This document shows, piece by piece, positions 28,240-37,743 of a stretch of 64,000 nucleotides of DNA (positions within the stretch are counted from its first letter, which is position 1; every line of letters starts with the position of its first letter). This stretch comes from Rhizobium gallicum bv. gallicum R602sp (GTDB lineage: Bacteria > Pseudomonadota > Alphaproteobacteria > Rhizobiales > Rhizobiaceae): NCBI RefSeq assembly GCF_000816845.1, contig NZ_CP006877.1, forward strand, positions 1,493,501 to 1,557,500. Direction: 5' to 3'. The notes below the pieces were generated by a model, which did no database searches, had not been told where the DNA came from, and worked only from the letters and a program-made list of their open reading frames with translations. A program made the translations under genes and the position numbers.

Positions 28240-29889
28240 ATGACATCCGCTGAAGAAAAACTTGCCGAGCTGAACCAGCCAAGTCTCTGGTCCGGCATCA
28301 ATGCCTACCGGTCCGATCCGCTGATCGTCGACTTGACGGCGGCGCTGCCGCGCGGCACGCGCGAGGACCTGGAAAACATGGGCCGCTACGTGACCTCGCC
28401 GGAGGCACAGGAGCTGGCGCGCATGGCAAACCAGGGTACGCCGCAGCTTCGCACCCATGGCCCGCGCGGCGAGCGTCTGGATGTCGTCGAGTTTCACCCG
28501 GCATGGCATGCACTGATGCGCCGCTCGATGTCCGTCGGCCTGCATTCCTCAGTCTGGGATCCACAGGCCGATGCCGACGCCAAGGATCAGGCGCACAAGA
28601 TCCGTGCGGCCCGCTTTTACCTGACTGCCCAGCTCGAATCCGGCCACCTTTGCCCGCTGACGATGACGAGCGCTTCGGTGGCAGCACTCTCCGCTTCGCC
28701 TGCCGTGCAGAAGGATTGGGCGCCGAAGATCCTCTCGCGCAAATATGATTCGTCGAACAAGCCAGCCATGCAGAAATCTGCCGTGACGATCGGCATGGGC
28801 ATGACGGAAAAGCAGGGCGGCACCGACGTTCGCTCCAACAAGAGCACGGCCGAAAAGGTCAGCGAAGGCATTTACCGCCTGTCGGGCCACAAATGGTTCA
28901 TGTCGGCGCCGATGAGCGATGCCTTCATCATGCTGGCGCAGACGAAGGAAGGCATGGGCTGCTTCCTGGTTCCGCGCCTGCTGGAAGACGGTTCGGCCAA
29001 TGGCCTGCGATTCCAGCGCCTCAAGGACAAGGTCGGCAACCGCTCGAACGCCTCCTCCGAAGTCGAGTTCAGCGACACCTTCGGCTTCCTGCTTGGCGGC
29101 GCGGATGCAGGCATCCGCACGATCCTCGACATGGTGACGTTGACGCGTCTTGACTGCGCGCTTGCCTCGTCTGGTATCATGCGTGCCTCGCTTGCCGAAG
29201 CCGTGCACCACACCCGCGGCCGCACCGTCTTCGGAAAGATGCTCGTCAACCAGCCGATCATGACCCGCGTGCTGGCCGATATGGCGCTCGACGTCGCGGC
29301 CGCAACGGCTCTGTCCTTCCGCCTCGCTGATGCTTTCGACAAGGCCCGCGGCAATGCGGAAGAGGCTGCCTACGCCCGCGTCATGACGCCGGTTGCGAAA
29401 TACTGGTGCTGCAAGATCGCGCCGGCGCTGATCTATGAGGCAATGGAATGCATCGGCGGCAGCGGCTACATCGAGGAACGCCCGATCGCCCGCCACTACC
29501 GTGAAGCCCCGGTCAACGCCATCTGGGAAGGCTCGGGCAACGTGATGGCGCTCGATGTGCTGCGTGTGCTGACGCGCGGCAAGGATCTCTTCGAAACGGT
29601 GTTCACCGGCCTTGCCCGCGATCTCGGCCCGGCCGGCAAGAAGACGATCGACGTCCTTCGCGCCGCAATGGCGCTTTGCGAACGGGACGAGGGCGCGGCC
29701 CGTCTGCTGGTTGAACAGCTTGCGCTCGCCGCCGCTGCTGCCGAACTCTACCGCCTCGGTGCCGGCCGCATCGCCGACGCCTTCATCGAGACGCGCCTCG
29801 CAGGCGGCTGGCGCGCGACCTACGGCATGCTCGATTCCCGCTTCGACGCGACCTATATCGTGGACCTGCTCTATCCGCCGGCAGGTTAG
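28240..29889 (+). CDS. Acyl-CoA dehydrogenase family protein (AidB-like)
   Basis: A 549-residue FAD protein. The length, the N-terminal extension before the acyl-CoA dehydrogenase fold (LNQPSLWSGINAY) and the flavin region SGHLCPLTMTSASVAAL place it near AidB, the E. coli adaptive-response protein, rather than with fatty-acid oxidation enzymes. The catalytic-end motif ECIGGSGYIEERPIARHYRE and ANAIWEGSGN-type segment (VNAIWEGSGNVMALDVLR) are intact. It may protect DNA against alkylation or oxidise an unknown acyl-CoA. A TetR regulator lies downstream on the same strand. Confidence 0.88.
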   Translation: MTSAEEKLAELNQPSLWSGINAYRSDPLIVDLTAALPRGTREDLENMGRYVTSPEAQELARMANQGTPQLRTHGPRGERLDVVEFHPAWHALMRRSMSVGLHSSVWDPQADADAKDQAHKIRAARFYLTAQLESGHLCPLTMTSASVAALSASPAVQKDWAPKILSRKYDSSNKPAMQKSAVTIGMGMTEKQGGTDVRSNKSTAEKVSEGIYRLSGHKWFMSAPMSDAFIMLAQTKEGMGCFLVPRLLEDGSANGLRFQRLKDKVGNRSNASSEVEFSDTFGFLLGGADAGIRTILDMVTLTRLDCALASSGIMRASLAEAVHHTRGRTVFGKMLVNQPIMTRVLADMALDVAAATALSFRLADAFDKARGNAEEAAYARVMTPVAKYWCCKIAPALIYEAMECIGGSGYIEERPIARHYREAPVNAIWEGSGNVMALDVLRVLTRGKDLFETVFTGLARDLGPAGKKTIDVLRAAMALCERDEGAARLLVEQLALAAAAAELYRLGAGRIADAFIETRLAGGWRATYGMLDSRFDATYIVDLLYPPAG

Positions 29890-30108
29890 GGCAAGATAAC
29901 AGCCTGGGGTACTTGCGCATGGGTTTGAAATCTCGATCGTGAGGCAGCAGGCCGTGACCGCTGCCACAGTTCGTCCATGGCCTTGCGCTGTGCCCGGCGC
30001 TGGATGATCTTGCAGGGCTTCCTCGATGGTTCCTTTCTTCGTCGGCAAGCCTTTGAGGCGCATTGCCTGTTCCCTCCGCTCGTCGTCGGTGTCCACATTG
30101 GTTTGCAT
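29886..30108 (-). pseudogene. Frameshifted VapB-type antitoxin remnant
   Basis: Reading from ATG 30108 gives MQTNVDTDDERREQAMRLKG, then LPTKKGTIEEAL, the signature of DUF2191/VapB antitoxins. The reading frame then breaks; the continuation in the next frame is KIIQRRAQRKAMDELWQRS, which again fits VapB. The end (RPAASRSRFQTHAQ to a stop at 29886) no longer resembles the family. No PIN-domain VapC gene is next to it, so this is an orphan relic. Its stop overlaps the end of the AidB-like gene. Confidence 0.6.
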
Positions 30109-30247
30109 GTTGGCCGCATGTGTATCTTTGGCCGGATTACGCATTCGTCCATTTCAAACAATATCCCCAGGCTTTCCGAGGCCTGCCCATTGTCGGCAAG
30201 CAAAGGGTTGGCTACTCACCGCATAGTGACAGGCTGGGCGATCCGAT
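29890..30247. other. Intergenic region between the AidB-like gene and tetR
   Basis: Apart from the antitoxin relic, the 140 bases before the TetR gene hold no ORF of note and presumably carry the TetR promoter and its operator. No clean palindrome was identified. Confidence 0.4.
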
Positions 30248-30907
30248 ATGTTGAATGAATGCGCGGTTCTTGAAGCTCTTCCGCAGGCTGCAAGCGAAGC
30301 CGATAAGCGCGTCCGCGACCGCGGTGCGACCGAAAAGGCGATCCTCAGGGCGGCCAAGGCGCTGCTCTCGGAAGAGGGGTTCCAGAATTTCGGCATTAAC
30401 GCGGTTGCCCGCCGGGCCGGATGCGACAAGCAGCTGATCTATCGCTATTATGGCGGCCTGGACGGCCTTGTCGAAGCGATCGGCTCCGATCTCGGCACCT
30501 GGGTCAGGGACCGCATTCCGGAAGATACCGGCGGCATGTTTCTGCTCACCTACGGCGATCTCATGGAGCGGCTGGCGTTGCTTTTCCTCCAGGCGCTTCG
30601 CGATGACCCGCTGATGCGCCGCATCGTCGCCTGGGAAGTCTCGGAGAATACGGAGCAGGTGAGGCGGCTGGCCGAATCCCGCTCGAAGGCGCTGTCGCAA
30701 TGGCTGGAGCGCATGAAGGGCTCGCTGGCGCCGCCGAAGGGCGTCGATGCCGCCGCCGTCAACGCAATTCTCATTGCCGCGATTCAGCACCTCGTGCTCT
30801 CGGCTTCGGCAGGCGGCCAGTGTGTGGGGCTTGCGCTGAAGACCCCCAAGGATTGGGAAAAAGCCGCAACCGCTTTGAAGCGCATCGTTCGCGGCGTTTA
30901 CGGCTGA
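30248..30907 (+). CDS. TetR-family transcriptional regulator
   Basis: A 219-residue regulator. The N-terminal DNA-binding domain (about 25-75) reads [20 protein letters not shown] and then GINAVARRAGCDKQLIYRYY, a standard TetR helix-turn-helix. The C-terminal ligand domain (80-219) is helical and of unknown specificity. It lies 358 bases downstream of the AidB-like gene and may be independent of it. The target is unknown. Confidence 0.9.
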   Translation: MLNECAVLEALPQAASEADKRVRDRGATEKAILRAAKALLSEEGFQNFGINAVARRAGCDKQLIYRYYGGLDGLVEAIGSDLGTWVRDRIPEDTGGMFLLTYGDLMERLALLFLQALRDDPLMRRIVAWEVSENTEQVRRLAESRSKALSQWLERMKGSLAPPKGVDAAAVNAILIAAIQHLVLSASAGGQCVGLALKTPKDWEKAATALKRIVRGVYG

Positions 30908-30950
30908 CGCGGCTTCGTGTCATCCACAGGCGGCGGCTCGCCCGTTAACC

Positions 30951-30966
30951 TTAACGAATGGTTTAC
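30951..30966 (+). promoter_or_regulatory. Possible CtrA-binding site
   Basis: TTAACGAATGGTTTAC fits the CtrA consensus TTAA-N7-TTAAC with one mismatch. It lies 62-77 bases upstream of the small membrane protein gene at 31028. CtrA sites are simple and chance matches occur, so this is only suggestive. Confidence 0.35.
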
Positions 30967-31027
30967 ATTGCACCCTGCGGGTTAACGCGACAGGGTATCC
31001 GCAGTCTAAAACTTAGCTGTCGGAATC

Positions 31028-31198
31028 ATGGGAACCAAAGCTGCCAAAGCCATGCTGCTCTTTGCCGCGATGATGTTTTTCGCGGTGCTTGCGCTGGATA
31101 TCGCCGTGCCTGCACTGGTTTTGAGCGTCATGGCATTGTCGACATGGGCGGTCACTCCCGACGCGTCTTTGAGCCGGCAGGAAGGGGAGGCAGCATGA
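31028..31198 (+). CDS. Small hydrophobic membrane protein
   Basis: A 56-residue ORF with ATG 31028 and ATGA overlap with the next gene. After a short basic start (MGTKAAKAM) it has two adjoining hydrophobic stretches (about 9-25 and 26-42, ending at a Trp), then a polar tail [10 protein letters not shown]. There is no strong Shine-Dalgarno. The overlap with the DUF6105 gene supports it as the first gene of a two-gene unit. Function unknown. Confidence 0.6.
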   Translation: MGTKAAKAMLLFAAMMFFAVLALDIAVPALVLSVMALSTWAVTPDASLSRQEGEAA

Positions 31199-31521
31199 AG
31201 TGGTTCCTGGTCTTCTGGTTGGGACCGATCGCCTTTCTGGGCGGCTGGTACTGGCTTTCCTACTACGACATGAACTTCGGCATCTTCATGCTGACGCGCC
31301 AGGTTCATGACCTGACCTTCCAGATTTACGGCGATGTGCTCGGCGTACCGCCAGAAACCATTCCGCCGCTTGTCGCGCGCGCGATCGCTGTCGACAGCCT
31401 CGTCGTCTTCGCCATCATAGGCTTTCGCAAGCGCAGCAAGCTCATTGCCTGGTGGAAGGCGCGTCAGGCCTCGAAATCGTCCGATCTGGCGAGCAGCGAG
31501 AGCCTGTCCAGCGCCCCCTGA
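31195..31521 (+). CDS. DUF6105 family membrane protein
   Basis: A 108-residue protein with an N-terminal membrane helix ([20 protein letters not shown]) and a second one near residues 62-80 ([18 protein letters not shown]). The pattern fits DUF6105 proteins of Rhizobiales, which have no known function. GGGGAGG at 31184-31190 is the ribosome binding site. The last 58 bases overlap the 3' end of ruvX on the other strand. Confidence 0.8.
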   Translation: MKWFLVFWLGPIAFLGGWYWLSYYDMNFGIFMLTRQVHDLTFQIYGDVLGVPPETIPPLVARAIAVDSLVVFAIIGFRKRSKLIAWWKARQASKSSDLASSESLSSAP

Positions 31522-31952
31522 AGAATGAAGCTGGCGGCGGCCGAATCGATCCGCCCGGCACGTTTGGCGCGCGACACATCCATCTCGATCAGCGCCCGTT
31601 CCGCCGCAACCGTGGAAAGCCGCTCGTCCCAATAGACAAAAGGCAGGGCCGTCTTTTGCTCCATGTTGCGCACGAAGGCTCTCGTCGCCTGAACGCGCGG
31701 ACCGGCCGAGCCATCCATGTTCATCGGCAGCCCGATGACGAAACCGGAGACTTTTTCCTTCGCGGCAAAAGCAAGTAGCACTTCGGCGTCAATCGTGAAC
31801 TTCTGCCGTTTGATGACCGGCCGCGGCGTTGCGAAGCGCCGCCCGAGATCGGACATCGCAAGGCCGATCGTCTTTGTGCCAAGATCAAGTCCGGCGATCG
31901 CCTGTCCGGACCGCAACACAGCCGCCAGTTCCTCGATCGTCAGCACCGTCAT
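31464..31952 (-). CDS. ruvX: Holliday junction resolvase-like RuvX (YqgF)
   Basis: A 162-residue RNase H-fold protein of the YqgF/RuvX family, involved in pre-16S rRNA 5'-end maturation and formerly proposed as a resolvase. The acidic residues are in [16 protein letters not shown] (about 20-35) and [14 protein letters not shown] (about 108), with [14 protein letters not shown] near the end carrying the last Asp. GIPMNMDGS-type loop ([11 protein letters not shown]) is present. It converges on the DUF6105 gene and overlaps it. Confidence 0.93.
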   Translation of the reverse strand: MTVLTIEELAAVLRSGQAIAGLDLGTKTIGLAMSDLGRRFATPRPVIKRQKFTIDAEVLLAFAAKEKVSGFVIGLPMNMDGSAGPRVQATRAFVRNMEQKTALPFVYWDERLSTVAAERALIEMDVSRAKRAGRIDSAAASFILQGALDRLSLLARSDDFEA

Positions 31953-32067
31953 CGTCGTTCATCCCGTCAAAAGAAATTGAAGCATTGGCCGCTTTTCTTT
32001 GTGGCCATACCGGATATGTCCTTAGCATCCAATTCCGCTTTTGCATCACGTATTAAGGAGCGATTCC

Positions 32068-32772
32068 ATGAAGATCACCTGGCTCGGCCATTCCGCCTTC
32101 CGCATCGAGACGAATGCGGCAAAGATACTGATTGATCCGTTTCTCACCCACAACCCGTCCTTCGCCGGTCAGGACATTAAGCAGGTTGCAAGCGGCATCA
32201 CCCATATCCTCCTGACGCACGGCCATGGCGACCATGTCGGCGATACCATTTCGCTTGCCCGCGAGACGGGGGCCGTTGTGCTCGCCAATGCAGATCTCGC
32301 CGCCTGGCTCGGCTCCAAAGGCGTCGAGAGGATCGAGATGGGAAACACGGGCGGCACGGTTTCGCTCGGAAGTTTCACCGCCACCTTCACCAACGCGCTC
32401 CACTCCTCCGCCCAGATTACCGAGGACGGCGTCTCCCATGCGCTCGGCAATCCGAATGGCCTGATGCTGCACTTCGACGACGAGGCAAGCCTGCTCCACA
32501 TGGGCGATACCGACATCTTCTCCGACATGGCGCTCCTCAATGAACTGCACCAGCCGGACATCGGCATCGTGCCGATCGGCGACCGCTTCACCATGGGCGG
32601 TGCCGTCGCAGCACTCGCCTGCCGGCGTTACTTCAATTTCAAGACCGCAATCCCCTGCCACTACGGCACCTTCCCGATCATCGACCAGACGCCGGATAAA
32701 TTCGTCTCCGGAATGGAAGGCTCGAAGACGCAGGTGAAGGCGCCGAAGCAGGGCGAGACGCTGTCCATCTGA
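32068..32772 (+). CDS. UPF0173 metal-dependent hydrolase
   Basis: A 234-residue metallo-beta-lactamase-fold protein. Metal ligands are visible in [11 protein letters not shown] (about 49-59), HMGDTD (about 150) and the final CHYGTFP (about 205). The family is conserved in bacteria and archaea with substrate unknown. AAGGAG lies 8 bases before ATG 32068; the 9 codons in frame upstream are excluded. It precedes gatC by 70 bases. Confidence 0.93.
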   Translation: MKITWLGHSAFRIETNAAKILIDPFLTHNPSFAGQDIKQVASGITHILLTHGHGDHVGDTISLARETGAVVLANADLAAWLGSKGVERIEMGNTGGTVSLGSFTATFTNALHSSAQITEDGVSHALGNPNGLMLHFDDEASLLHMGDTDIFSDMALLNELHQPDIGIVPIGDRFTMGGAVAALACRRYFNFKTAIPCHYGTFPIIDQTPDKFVSGMEGSKTQVKAPKQGETLSI

Positions 32773-32842
32773 GCAAAACGCCGTTGCACTGGGCGGATAT
32801 GGCCTTTATAGCGGGTGGGAAATTTCCCATTCGGAGAATGCC

Positions 32843-33130
32843 ATGTCCGTCGATCTTGCCACCGTTAAGCGCGTCGCGCACCTTGCCCGTATTGCCGTTT
32901 CGCAAGAAGAGGCAAATCGCATGGTCGGCGAGCTGAATGGCATCCTCGGTTTCGTCGAACAGCTTTCCGAGGTGAATGTCGAAGGCGTCGAGCCGATGAC
33001 CTCTGTCACGCCGATGGCGATGAAAAAGCGGAAGGACGAGGTCACCGACGGCAGCAAGGCCGAGGACATCGTCGCCAATGCGCCGGTCAGCGACCACAAT
33101 TTCTTCCTGGTGCCGAAAGTCGTCGAATAA
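32843..33130 (+). CDS. gatC: Aspartyl/glutamyl-tRNA amidotransferase subunit C
   Basis: A 95-residue subunit of the GatCAB complex, which converts Glu-tRNA-Gln and Asp-tRNA-Asn to the correct aminoacyl-tRNAs. Typical features are [38 protein letters not shown] and the C-terminal [13 protein letters not shown]. GatC wraps around GatA and stabilises it. gatA follows 52 bases downstream; gatB is 3 kb further with unrelated genes between. Confidence 0.97.
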   Translation: MSVDLATVKRVAHLARIAVSQEEANRMVGELNGILGFVEQLSEVNVEGVEPMTSVTPMAMKKRKDEVTDGSKAEDIVANAPVSDHNFFLVPKVVE

Positions 33131-33182
33131 GCCCAGCGCTTTTTCCGACCACGTTGCCAATTCAAAAATCCGAGCGAACACG

Positions 33183-34664
33183 ATGAGCGAACTCACCAGC
33201 CTGACCATTGCCGAATCCCGCGAAAAGCTGCGCGCCAAGGAGATCACCGCAACCGAACTGACGGAAGCCTATATTTCGGCTATCGATGCGGCCAACGACC
33301 GGCTGAACGCCTATATCAAAGTCACGCCCGATCTCGCCCGCGTCATGGCAAAGAAATCCGACGAGCGCATCGCCGCAGGCCAGGCCGGCGATCTCGAAGG
33401 AATCCCCCTCGGCATCAAGGACCTCTTTGCGACCGTTGGCGTCCACACCCAGGCCTGCAGCCACATCCTCGACGGCTTCGAGCCGCGCTACGAATCGACC
33501 GTCACCCAGAACCTTTGGGACGACGGCGCCGTCATGCTCGGCAAGCTGAACATGGACGAGTTCGCCATGGGCTCCTCCAACGAGACCTCGCACTACGGCG
33601 CGGTCATCAATCCGTGGCGTGCGGCGGGCTCGAACCAGCAGCTCGTTCCGGGCGGCTCTTCCGGCGGCTCGGCGGCGGCGGTTGCTGCCCATCTTTGCGC
33701 CGGCGCCACCGCCACCGATACCGGCGGTTCGATCCGCCAGCCGGCCGCCTTTACCGGCACCGTCGGCATCAAGCCGACCTATGGCCGCTGCTCGCGCTGG
33801 GGCACGGTCGCCTTCGCATCCTCGCTCGATCAGGCCGGCCCGATCGCCCGCGACGTGCGCGATGCCGCGATCCTGTTGAAGTCGATGGCAAGTGTCGATG
33901 CGAAGGATACGACCTCCGTCGACCTGCCGGTGCCGGATTACGAAGCCTCGCTCGGCAAGTCGCTGAAGGGCATGAAGATTGGCATTCCAAACGAATACCG
34001 CGTCGACGGAATGCCCGAAGAAATCGAGACCCTCTGGCAGCAGGGCGTCGCCTGGCTGAAGGACGCCGGCGCCGAGATCGTCAACATCTCGCTGCCGCAT
34101 ACCAAATACGCGCTGCCGGCCTATTACATCGTGGCTCCGGCCGAAGCCTCCTCGAACCTCGCCCGCTACGACGGCGTGCGCTACGGCTTGCGCGTCGACG
34201 GCAAGGATATCGTCGACATGTACGAGAAGACCCGCGCCGCGGGCTTCGGCAACGAAGTCAAACGCCGCATCATGATCGGCACCTACGTGCTGTCGGCCGG
34301 CTACTACGACGCCTATTACCTGCGCGCCCAGAAGGTCCGCACGCTGATCAAGCGGGACTTCGAACTCGCCTTCGACGCCGGCGTCGACGCTATCCTGACG
34401 CCCGCCACCCCGTCCTCGGCCTTCGGCATCGCCGACGAGAACCTCGCCTCCGACCCGGTCAAGATGTACTTGAACGACATCTTCACCGTGACGGTCAACA
34501 TGGCAGGCCTCCCGGGCATCGCCGTGCCTGCCGGCCTCGACCACAAAGGTCTGCCGCTCGGCCTCCAGCTCATCGGCAAGCCCTTCGATGAAGAGACCCT
34601 CTTCAAGACCGCGCATGTCATCGAACAGGCCGCGGGCAAGTTCACGCCGGCGAAGTGGTGGTAA
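33183..34664 (+). CDS. gatA: Aspartyl/glutamyl-tRNA amidotransferase subunit A
   Basis: The 493-residue glutaminase subunit of GatCAB. It is an amidase-signature enzyme: catalytic Lys in [11 protein letters not shown] (about 78), the Gly/Ser-rich loop [16 protein letters not shown] (about 155-170) and nucleophile Ser in [12 protein letters not shown] (about 180). It releases ammonia from Gln, which is channelled to GatB. The ATG at 33183 is chosen over the 35-codon upstream extension, which overlaps the intergenic region after gatC. Confidence 0.97.
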   Translation: MSELTSLTIAESREKLRAKEITATELTEAYISAIDAANDRLNAYIKVTPDLARVMAKKSDERIAAGQAGDLEGIPLGIKDLFATVGVHTQACSHILDGFEPRYESTVTQNLWDDGAVMLGKLNMDEFAMGSSNETSHYGAVINPWRAAGSNQQLVPGGSSGGSAAAVAAHLCAGATATDTGGSIRQPAAFTGTVGIKPTYGRCSRWGTVAFASSLDQAGPIARDVRDAAILLKSMASVDAKDTTSVDLPVPDYEASLGKSLKGMKIGIPNEYRVDGMPEEIETLWQQGVAWLKDAGAEIVNISLPHTKYALPAYYIVAPAEASSNLARYDGVRYGLRVDGKDIVDMYEKTRAAGFGNEVKRRIMIGTYVLSAGYYDAYYLRAQKVRTLIKRDFELAFDAGVDAILTPATPSSAFGIADENLASDPVKMYLNDIFTVTVNMAGLPGIAVPAGLDHKGLPLGLQLIGKPFDEETLFKTAHVIEQAAGKFTPAKWW

Positions 34665-34753
34665 CGGGCTCATCATCTGCAAAGTGACGGCTTCCGATAA
34701 GATGCATCTTGAGAGGTGCTCAGTCGTCAACAGCTGCGGCGCGAGGAGGCGTC

Positions 34754-35029
34754 ATGGACAAGACAGATCTCGCGCCGTTGATCCAGGCATTCGACCGTCT
34801 CGCGGCCGGCGGTTTTCACATGGGCGCAGACTGGCAGGCCGTGCATGAAATCTGCCAGGCGAACGAGGGTGAAAAGCCCTTCGACTGGGGTCATGCCCTT
34901 TGCCATCGCATCGAAGGCGACGACTGGAATGCTGATTACTGGTACCGACGCGCGGGTAAGAGGCGCGCAGCCGGTACCGTGGCCAAAGAGTGGTCGGCGA
35001 TGAGGGCCGAGCTTTCGGCGCAGCTCTAA
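34754..35029 (+). CDS. Small hypothetical protein
   Basis: A 91-residue acidic cytoplasmic protein, Trp-rich (DWQAVHEICQA, PFDWGHALCHRIEGDDWNADYWYRRAG). I do not recognise the family, though the composition is that of a real globular protein. GAGGAGG precedes ATG 34754. It follows gatA by 89 bases and converges on yjhX. Confidence 0.7.
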   Translation: MDKTDLAPLIQAFDRLAAGGFHMGADWQAVHEICQANEGEKPFDWGHALCHRIEGDDWNADYWYRRAGKRRAAGTVAKEWSAMRAELSAQL

Positions 35030-35086
35030 CATCGCCCCCAAGGCCACGCGCCGATCACGACATGCGGCTTGGATGGTGCTGCGAAA

Positions 35087-35344
35087 CTATCGATTATCCT
35101 GCTCGGCTCTTACCAGCACCAAACCGCGCTCCGTGATGCGGTAGGGCTTACCGCTCGAAGATTTGATCGCCTTCTTCTGTTTGAGTTTGCGGAAGGTGAT
35201 CAGGTCAAGGCCGGAGAATACCCAGCCTTCGCGGGTATAGAGCTGCAGTTTTTCGATCTTTTTCCTTTCGTCGCGTGTGATTTCGATGCGGCCGCCCTGG
35301 GCCAATAGGTGCAGAATGCGCTGCTCCGTGCGGGAAATGTCCAT
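35087..35344 (-). CDS. yjhX: YjhX/TopAI-type toxin (UPF0386)
   Basis: An 85-residue protein, the usual length of the family. It starts MDISRTEQRILHLLAQGG, has ITRDERKKIEKLQLYTREGW and ends with PYRITERGLVLVRAEQDNR, all typical of UPF0386. In E. coli YjhX (TopAI) inhibits DNA topoisomerase I and is neutralised by YjhQ, a GNAT protein. Here a GNAT gene (35640-36155) lies divergently next to it, which could be the antitoxin by analogy. A strong two-way terminator (35383-35430) lies between the two. Function in rhizobia is inferred. Confidence 0.85.
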   Translation of the reverse strand: MDISRTEQRILHLLAQGGRIEITRDERKKIEKLQLYTREGWVFSGLDLITFRKLKQKKAIKSSSGKPYRITERGLVLVRAEQDNR

Positions 35345-35382
35345 TTGAATGTTGATCCGGTCTTCGCGCCGAAAAAGCGCGT

Positions 35383-35430
35383 AAAAAAACGATCCGGCGT
35401 CAAAGGCGAGCGCCGGGGCTTCGTTTTTTT
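35383..35430. terminator. Bidirectional rho-independent terminator
   Basis: AAAAAAACGA at 35383-35392 pairs perfectly with 35421-35430, enclosing CCGGCG/CGCCGG; the stem gives seven T residues on either strand. It lies upstream of both yjhX and the GNAT gene, where no gene ends, so it may attenuate one of them or end an unseen transcript. Confidence 0.75.
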
Positions 35431-35639
35431 CTGGCCCATGCGCGCAAGCAGGCTTGCAGGCAGGGCCTTTAGCGGGTCTGAGAGTGGCTCAACATAAGGA
35501 CTTGGTAGCTCGCCTCGAACAGGAGGTCAAGCAGGCGCCGGGCTTGCGAAAATCGGCTGATAACGATGGCGCGAGCGCGCAAATCATTGGAAAACCCACC
35601 GATTCGGTGTTCTACTGAAAGCGTTGAGCGGAGGTGCCA

Positions 35640-36155
35640 TTGATCCACATTCGCAATGCCCGCGAGGGCGAAGCGGACCTTTTGAGTGAGATCGGCCTCA
35701 GAGCCTGGCAAAAGGCGATGACGGCAATGGGCGAGTCGGACGCGCTGCTGGATGCGGCGCGCAGTGCTTTCGTCAATTTTACGCAAGGCACATGGTTGAC
35801 GATCACGGTGATCGAGCTCAACGGTATTGTTGCCGGCTGGGCGGCGCGCGAACACCTGGACGAGACAATATCCGATTTCTGGATCGATCCGGCCTATACC
35901 CGCCAGGGCCTCGGCTCTGCGCTTCTGGAAGAGATCGAAAAGGACATTGCCGAGCAGGGTTTCGCGAAGGCGGCAATGCAGACGCATTCGGGAAATACCG
36001 AGGCGATCAGCTTTTTCCAGAAACACGGTTACGCCATCCACTGGCTTTCAATCGCCTATAATCCGAAGCTCGACCGCGACGTACCATCGGTCGGATTGGC
36101 GAAGGACCTGGAAACCGAGGGCGACGGCATTTACGGGCCTGGCTCTAGCTTCTGA
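35640..36155 (+). CDS. GNAT-family acetyltransferase, possible YjhX partner
   Basis: About 171 residues with a full GNAT domain: TISDFWIDPAYTRQGLGSAL (motif A, acetyl-CoA loop Q-G-L-G-S-A) and GNTEAISFFQKHGY (motif B). Substrate unknown. The start is probably TTG 35640, since GGAGG at 35630-35634 is 5 bases before it; the GTG at 35634 overlaps that site. It ends 81 bases before gatB. Being next to yjhX it may act as the YjhQ-like antitoxin, but sequence similarity to YjhQ was not tested. Confidence 0.8.
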   Translation: MIHIRNAREGEADLLSEIGLRAWQKAMTAMGESDALLDAARSAFVNFTQGTWLTITVIELNGIVAGWAAREHLDETISDFWIDPAYTRQGLGSALLEEIEKDIAEQGFAKAAMQTHSGNTEAISFFQKHGYAIHWLSIAYNPKLDRDVPSVGLAKDLETEGDGIYGPGSSF

Positions 36156-36236
36156 CTGACGTGCCGAAAGCCTTGCACCGGCAGACCATTTCCTTTACCT
36201 CACCAGTTGAAAAGAACAGCCTCCAAAGAGCATCAA

Positions 36237-37739
36237 ATGACCATTGTCGACGTTCGCACGCCTGATCCGAAACGCTTCATTCCCGGCGCCACCGGCGATT
36301 GGGAAGTCATCATCGGCATGGAAGTCCATGCGCAGGTGCTGTCGAATGCGAAGCTCTTCTCCGGCGCCTCGACGGAATTCGGCAAGCCGCAAAATTCAAA
36401 CGTCTCGCTCGTCGATGCCGCCATGCCCGGCATGCTGCCGGTCATCAACGAGGAATGCGTCAAGCAGGCGGTGCGCACCGGCCTCGGTCTGAAAGCTCAG
36501 ATCAACAAACGTTCGGTCTTCGACCGCAAGAACTATTTCTATCCCGACCTGCCGCAGGGCTATCAGATCTCGCAGTACAAGGATCCGATCGTCGGCGAAG
36601 GCACGATCGTCATTTCGCTTGGTCCTGACCGCCAAGGCCAGTTCGAGGATATCGAGATCGGCATCGAGCGCCTGCATCTGGAACAGGATGCCGGCAAGTC
36701 GATGCACGACCAGCATGCGACGATGTCCTACGTCGACCTCAACCGCTCCGGCGTCGCGCTGATGGAAATCGTCTCGAAGCCCGATATGCGCTCGTCGGAC
36801 GAGGCGAAGGCCTACATGACGAAACTCCGCTCGATCGTGCGATATCTCGGCACCTGCGACGGCAACATGGACGAAGGCTCGATGCGCGCCGACGTCAACG
36901 TCTCCGTTCGCCGCCCCGGCGAGCCCTTCGGCACGCGCTGCGAGATCAAGAACGTCAATTCCATCCGCTTCATCGGCCAGGCGATTGAATACGAAGCCCG
37001 CCGCCAGATCGGCATCCTGGAGGACGGCGGTACGATCGATCAGGAAACCCGCCTTTTCGACGCGAACAAGGGCGAAACGCGCTCCATGCGTTCCAAGGAA
37101 GAAGCGCATGATTATCGCTACTTCCCCGATCCGGACCTGCTGCCGCTCGAATTCGACGATGGCTTCATCAAGGATCTTGCAGCCCACCTGCCGGAGCTGC
37201 CGGATGACAAGAAGGAGCGCTTCGTCCGCGAACTCGGCCTTTCGGTCTACGACGCTTCGGTGCTGGTCTCCGAAAAGGCGATTGCCGATTATTTCGAGGC
37301 CGTGGCCGAAGGCCGCGACGGCAAGACGGCTGCAAACTGGGTCATCAACGACCTGCTCGGCGCCTTGAACAGGACCGGCAAGGACATCGAAGAGACGCCG
37401 GTTTCGCCGGCTCAGCTGGGCGCGATCATCGATCTCATTAAGGCCGAGACCATCTCCGGCAAGATCGCCAAGGACCTCTTCGAGATCGTGCTCAACGAAG
37501 GGGGCGATCCGGTTGAGATCGTCGAAGCCCGCGGCATGAAGCAGGTGACCGATACCGGCGCCATTGAAAAGGCCGTCGACGAGATCATCGCCGCCAACCC
37601 GGATCAGGTGGCCAAGGCTCAGGCAAAGCCGACGCTTGCCGGCTGGTTCGTCGGCCAGGTGATGAAGGCAACCGGCGGCAAGGCCAATCCGCAGGCCGTC
37701 CAGGCGCTCGTCAAGACCAAGCTCGGAATCGAGGAGTAG
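36237..37739 (+). CDS. gatB: Aspartyl/glutamyl-tRNA amidotransferase subunit B
   Basis: A 500-residue kinase-like subunit that activates the mischarged aminoacyl-tRNA and uses the ammonia from GatA. Conserved parts are [50 protein letters not shown] (Mg-binding) and a C-terminal YqeY-like helical domain (about 350-500, with [17 protein letters not shown]). ATG 36237 is preferred over 36207. The downstream GNAT gene starts 4 bases after the stop. Confidence 0.97.
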   Translation: MTIVDVRTPDPKRFIPGATGDWEVIIGMEVHAQVLSNAKLFSGASTEFGKPQNSNVSLVDAAMPGMLPVINEECVKQAVRTGLGLKAQINKRSVFDRKNYFYPDLPQGYQISQYKDPIVGEGTIVISLGPDRQGQFEDIEIGIERLHLEQDAGKSMHDQHATMSYVDLNRSGVALMEIVSKPDMRSSDEAKAYMTKLRSIVRYLGTCDGNMDEGSMRADVNVSVRRPGEPFGTRCEIKNVNSIRFIGQAIEYEARRQIGILEDGGTIDQETRLFDANKGETRSMRSKEEAHDYRYFPDPDLLPLEFDDGFIKDLAAHLPELPDDKKERFVRELGLSVYDASVLVSEKAIADYFEAVAEGRDGKTAANWVINDLLGALNRTGKDIEETPVSPAQLGAIIDLIKAETISGKIAKDLFEIVLNEGGDPVEIVEARGMKQVTDTGAIEKAVDEIIAANPDQVAKAQAKPTLAGWFVGQVMKATGGKANPQAVQALVKTKLGIEE

Positions 37740-37743
37740 GGCC

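Noticed and set aside
28549..30144. A 531-codon open frame on the minus strand opposite the AidB-like gene
   Set aside because: It is a shadow frame produced by high-GC codon bias of the gene on the plus strand; only its first 45 codons (beyond the AidB gene) resemble a real protein and are reported as the VapB remnant.
35469..36041. 190-residue minus-strand ORF opposite the GNAT gene
   Set aside because: Antisense shadow of the GNAT; no domain or start signal.
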